Shown here piece by piece: positions 6,100 to 6,247 of a stretch of 6,247 nt of DNA. Position numbers and translations under genes: made by a program. Under the pieces are notes generated by a model, which had not been told where the DNA came from, did not search any database, and saw nothing but the letters and a program-made list of their open reading frames with translations. The DNA is from Candidatus Moraniibacteriota bacterium (lineage in GTDB: Bacteria > Patescibacteriota > Minisyncoccia > Moranbacterales > GCA-2747515). Where the stretch lies: positions 1-6,247 of the forward strand of contig JAOZNB010000075.1 of assembly GCA_029933995.1 (NCBI GenBank). The letters run 5' to 3'. Positions within the stretch are counted from its first letter, which is position 1. Each line of letters begins with the position of its first letter.

Positions 6100-6195
6100 T
6101 CTAACAGGTGTGATGAGCTACCTCGGTAAAGGCAGCTTTTTGAGGTGATGGAGATGACATGATGAGAAGGGTTGTTAGGGTAGGAGGAGGAAGTA
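6100..6195. other. GC-richer block of unknown nature
   Basis: The DNA between the repeat and the final hairpin is richer in G than its surroundings. It contains an imperfect hairpin, AGCTACC (6116-6122) with GGCAGCT (6131-6137), followed by TTTT. That hairpin sits inside a CTAACA/TGTTAG pair (6101-6106 and 6173-6178). TGATGAG occurs twice (6111-6117 and 6160-6166). On the - strand a short frame starting at 6162 would encode 19 residues, but nothing supports it as a gene. It could be a terminator, a decayed repeat or a gene remnant. Confidence 0.3.
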
Positions 6196-6222
6196 GAATA
6201 ACTTTAAAATTTAAGACTTACA

Positions 6223-6247
6223 AAAGACGACTTGTAGAGTCGTCTTT
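6223..6247. terminator. Terminator-like hairpin at window edge
   Basis: AAAGACGACT (6223-6232) pairs perfectly with AGTCGTCTTT (6238-6247) across a 5-nt loop. A-runs and T-runs flank the stem, so it could end transcription in either direction, including readthrough from the Fic gene or a gene beyond the window. Any further T-tract on the + strand is cut off by the window edge. Confidence 0.6.

Noticed and set aside
6110..6141. tRNA-like fold around AGCTACC/GGCAGCT
   Set aside because: No T-arm GGTTCRA, no anticodon arm and no 7-bp acceptor stem; it is a plain imperfect hairpin followed by T residues.
6169..6190. G-rich run as a G-quadruplex
   Set aside because: There are only two GGG tracts plus GG pairs. 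At most a weak two-layer structure could form, so it is not a supported feature.
6159..6247. + strand frame open to the window end, preceded by GGAG at 6150-6153
   Set aside because: Only about 29 codons are visible, it runs through a terminator-like hairpin, and the residues (basic, G-G-G-S) match nothing I recognise. It needs sequence beyond the window.

Overview
The window is AT-rich and uses the standard genetic code: TGA, TAG and TAA all act as stops, and no gene here reads TGA as an amino acid. Shine-Dalgarno signals are mostly weak. A sortase with a TLMTCWPPGT active-site segment, a very large SdrD-B/DUF11 surface protein, an HTH-Fic protein and short GC-rich palindromic repeats together resemble genomes of the Candidate Phyla Radiation (Patescibacteria). 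This is an inference from gene style, not proof; a low-GC Gram-positive is the main alternative.

Layout: (1) From the left edge to 2792, + strand, lies the 3' part of a giant exported protein whose true start is upstream of the window. It carries calcium-loop SdrD-B-like repeats, an Asp/Cys-rich insert, a DUF11-like domain and a complete LPATG sorting signal. In the same frame and with no stop, a second signal peptide follows, then two Ig/FnIII-like domains, an acidic Ser/Thr-rich stalk and a C-terminal membrane helix. (2) Overlapping its stop by ATGA is a 217-residue sortase (2789-3442). The two genes look like a translationally coupled substrate/enzyme pair. (3) A 156-bp convergent spacer is filled by a palindromic GC-rich repeat. 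(4) A 12-helix MFS transporter runs on the - strand (3599-4807). (5) A 183-bp divergent spacer holds a promoter for each flanking gene and a perfect 18-bp palindrome over the downstream promoter. (6) An HTH-Fic protein (4991-5938, +) has an intact catalytic loop and a built-in inhibitory motif. (7) The last 309 bp hold no convincing gene. They contain a degenerate copy of the GTCATTGCGAG...CTCGCAATGAC dispersed repeat, a GC-richer block of unknown nature and a terminator-like hairpin cut by the window edge.

The surface protein and the sortase plausibly form one cell-surface anchoring module. The transporter and the Fic protein are divergent neighbours that may share regulation through the spacer. 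The most unusual feature is the internal sorting signal joined head-to-tail to an internal signal peptide, which suggests a two-in-one surface polyprotein or a fusion of two adjacent surface genes.
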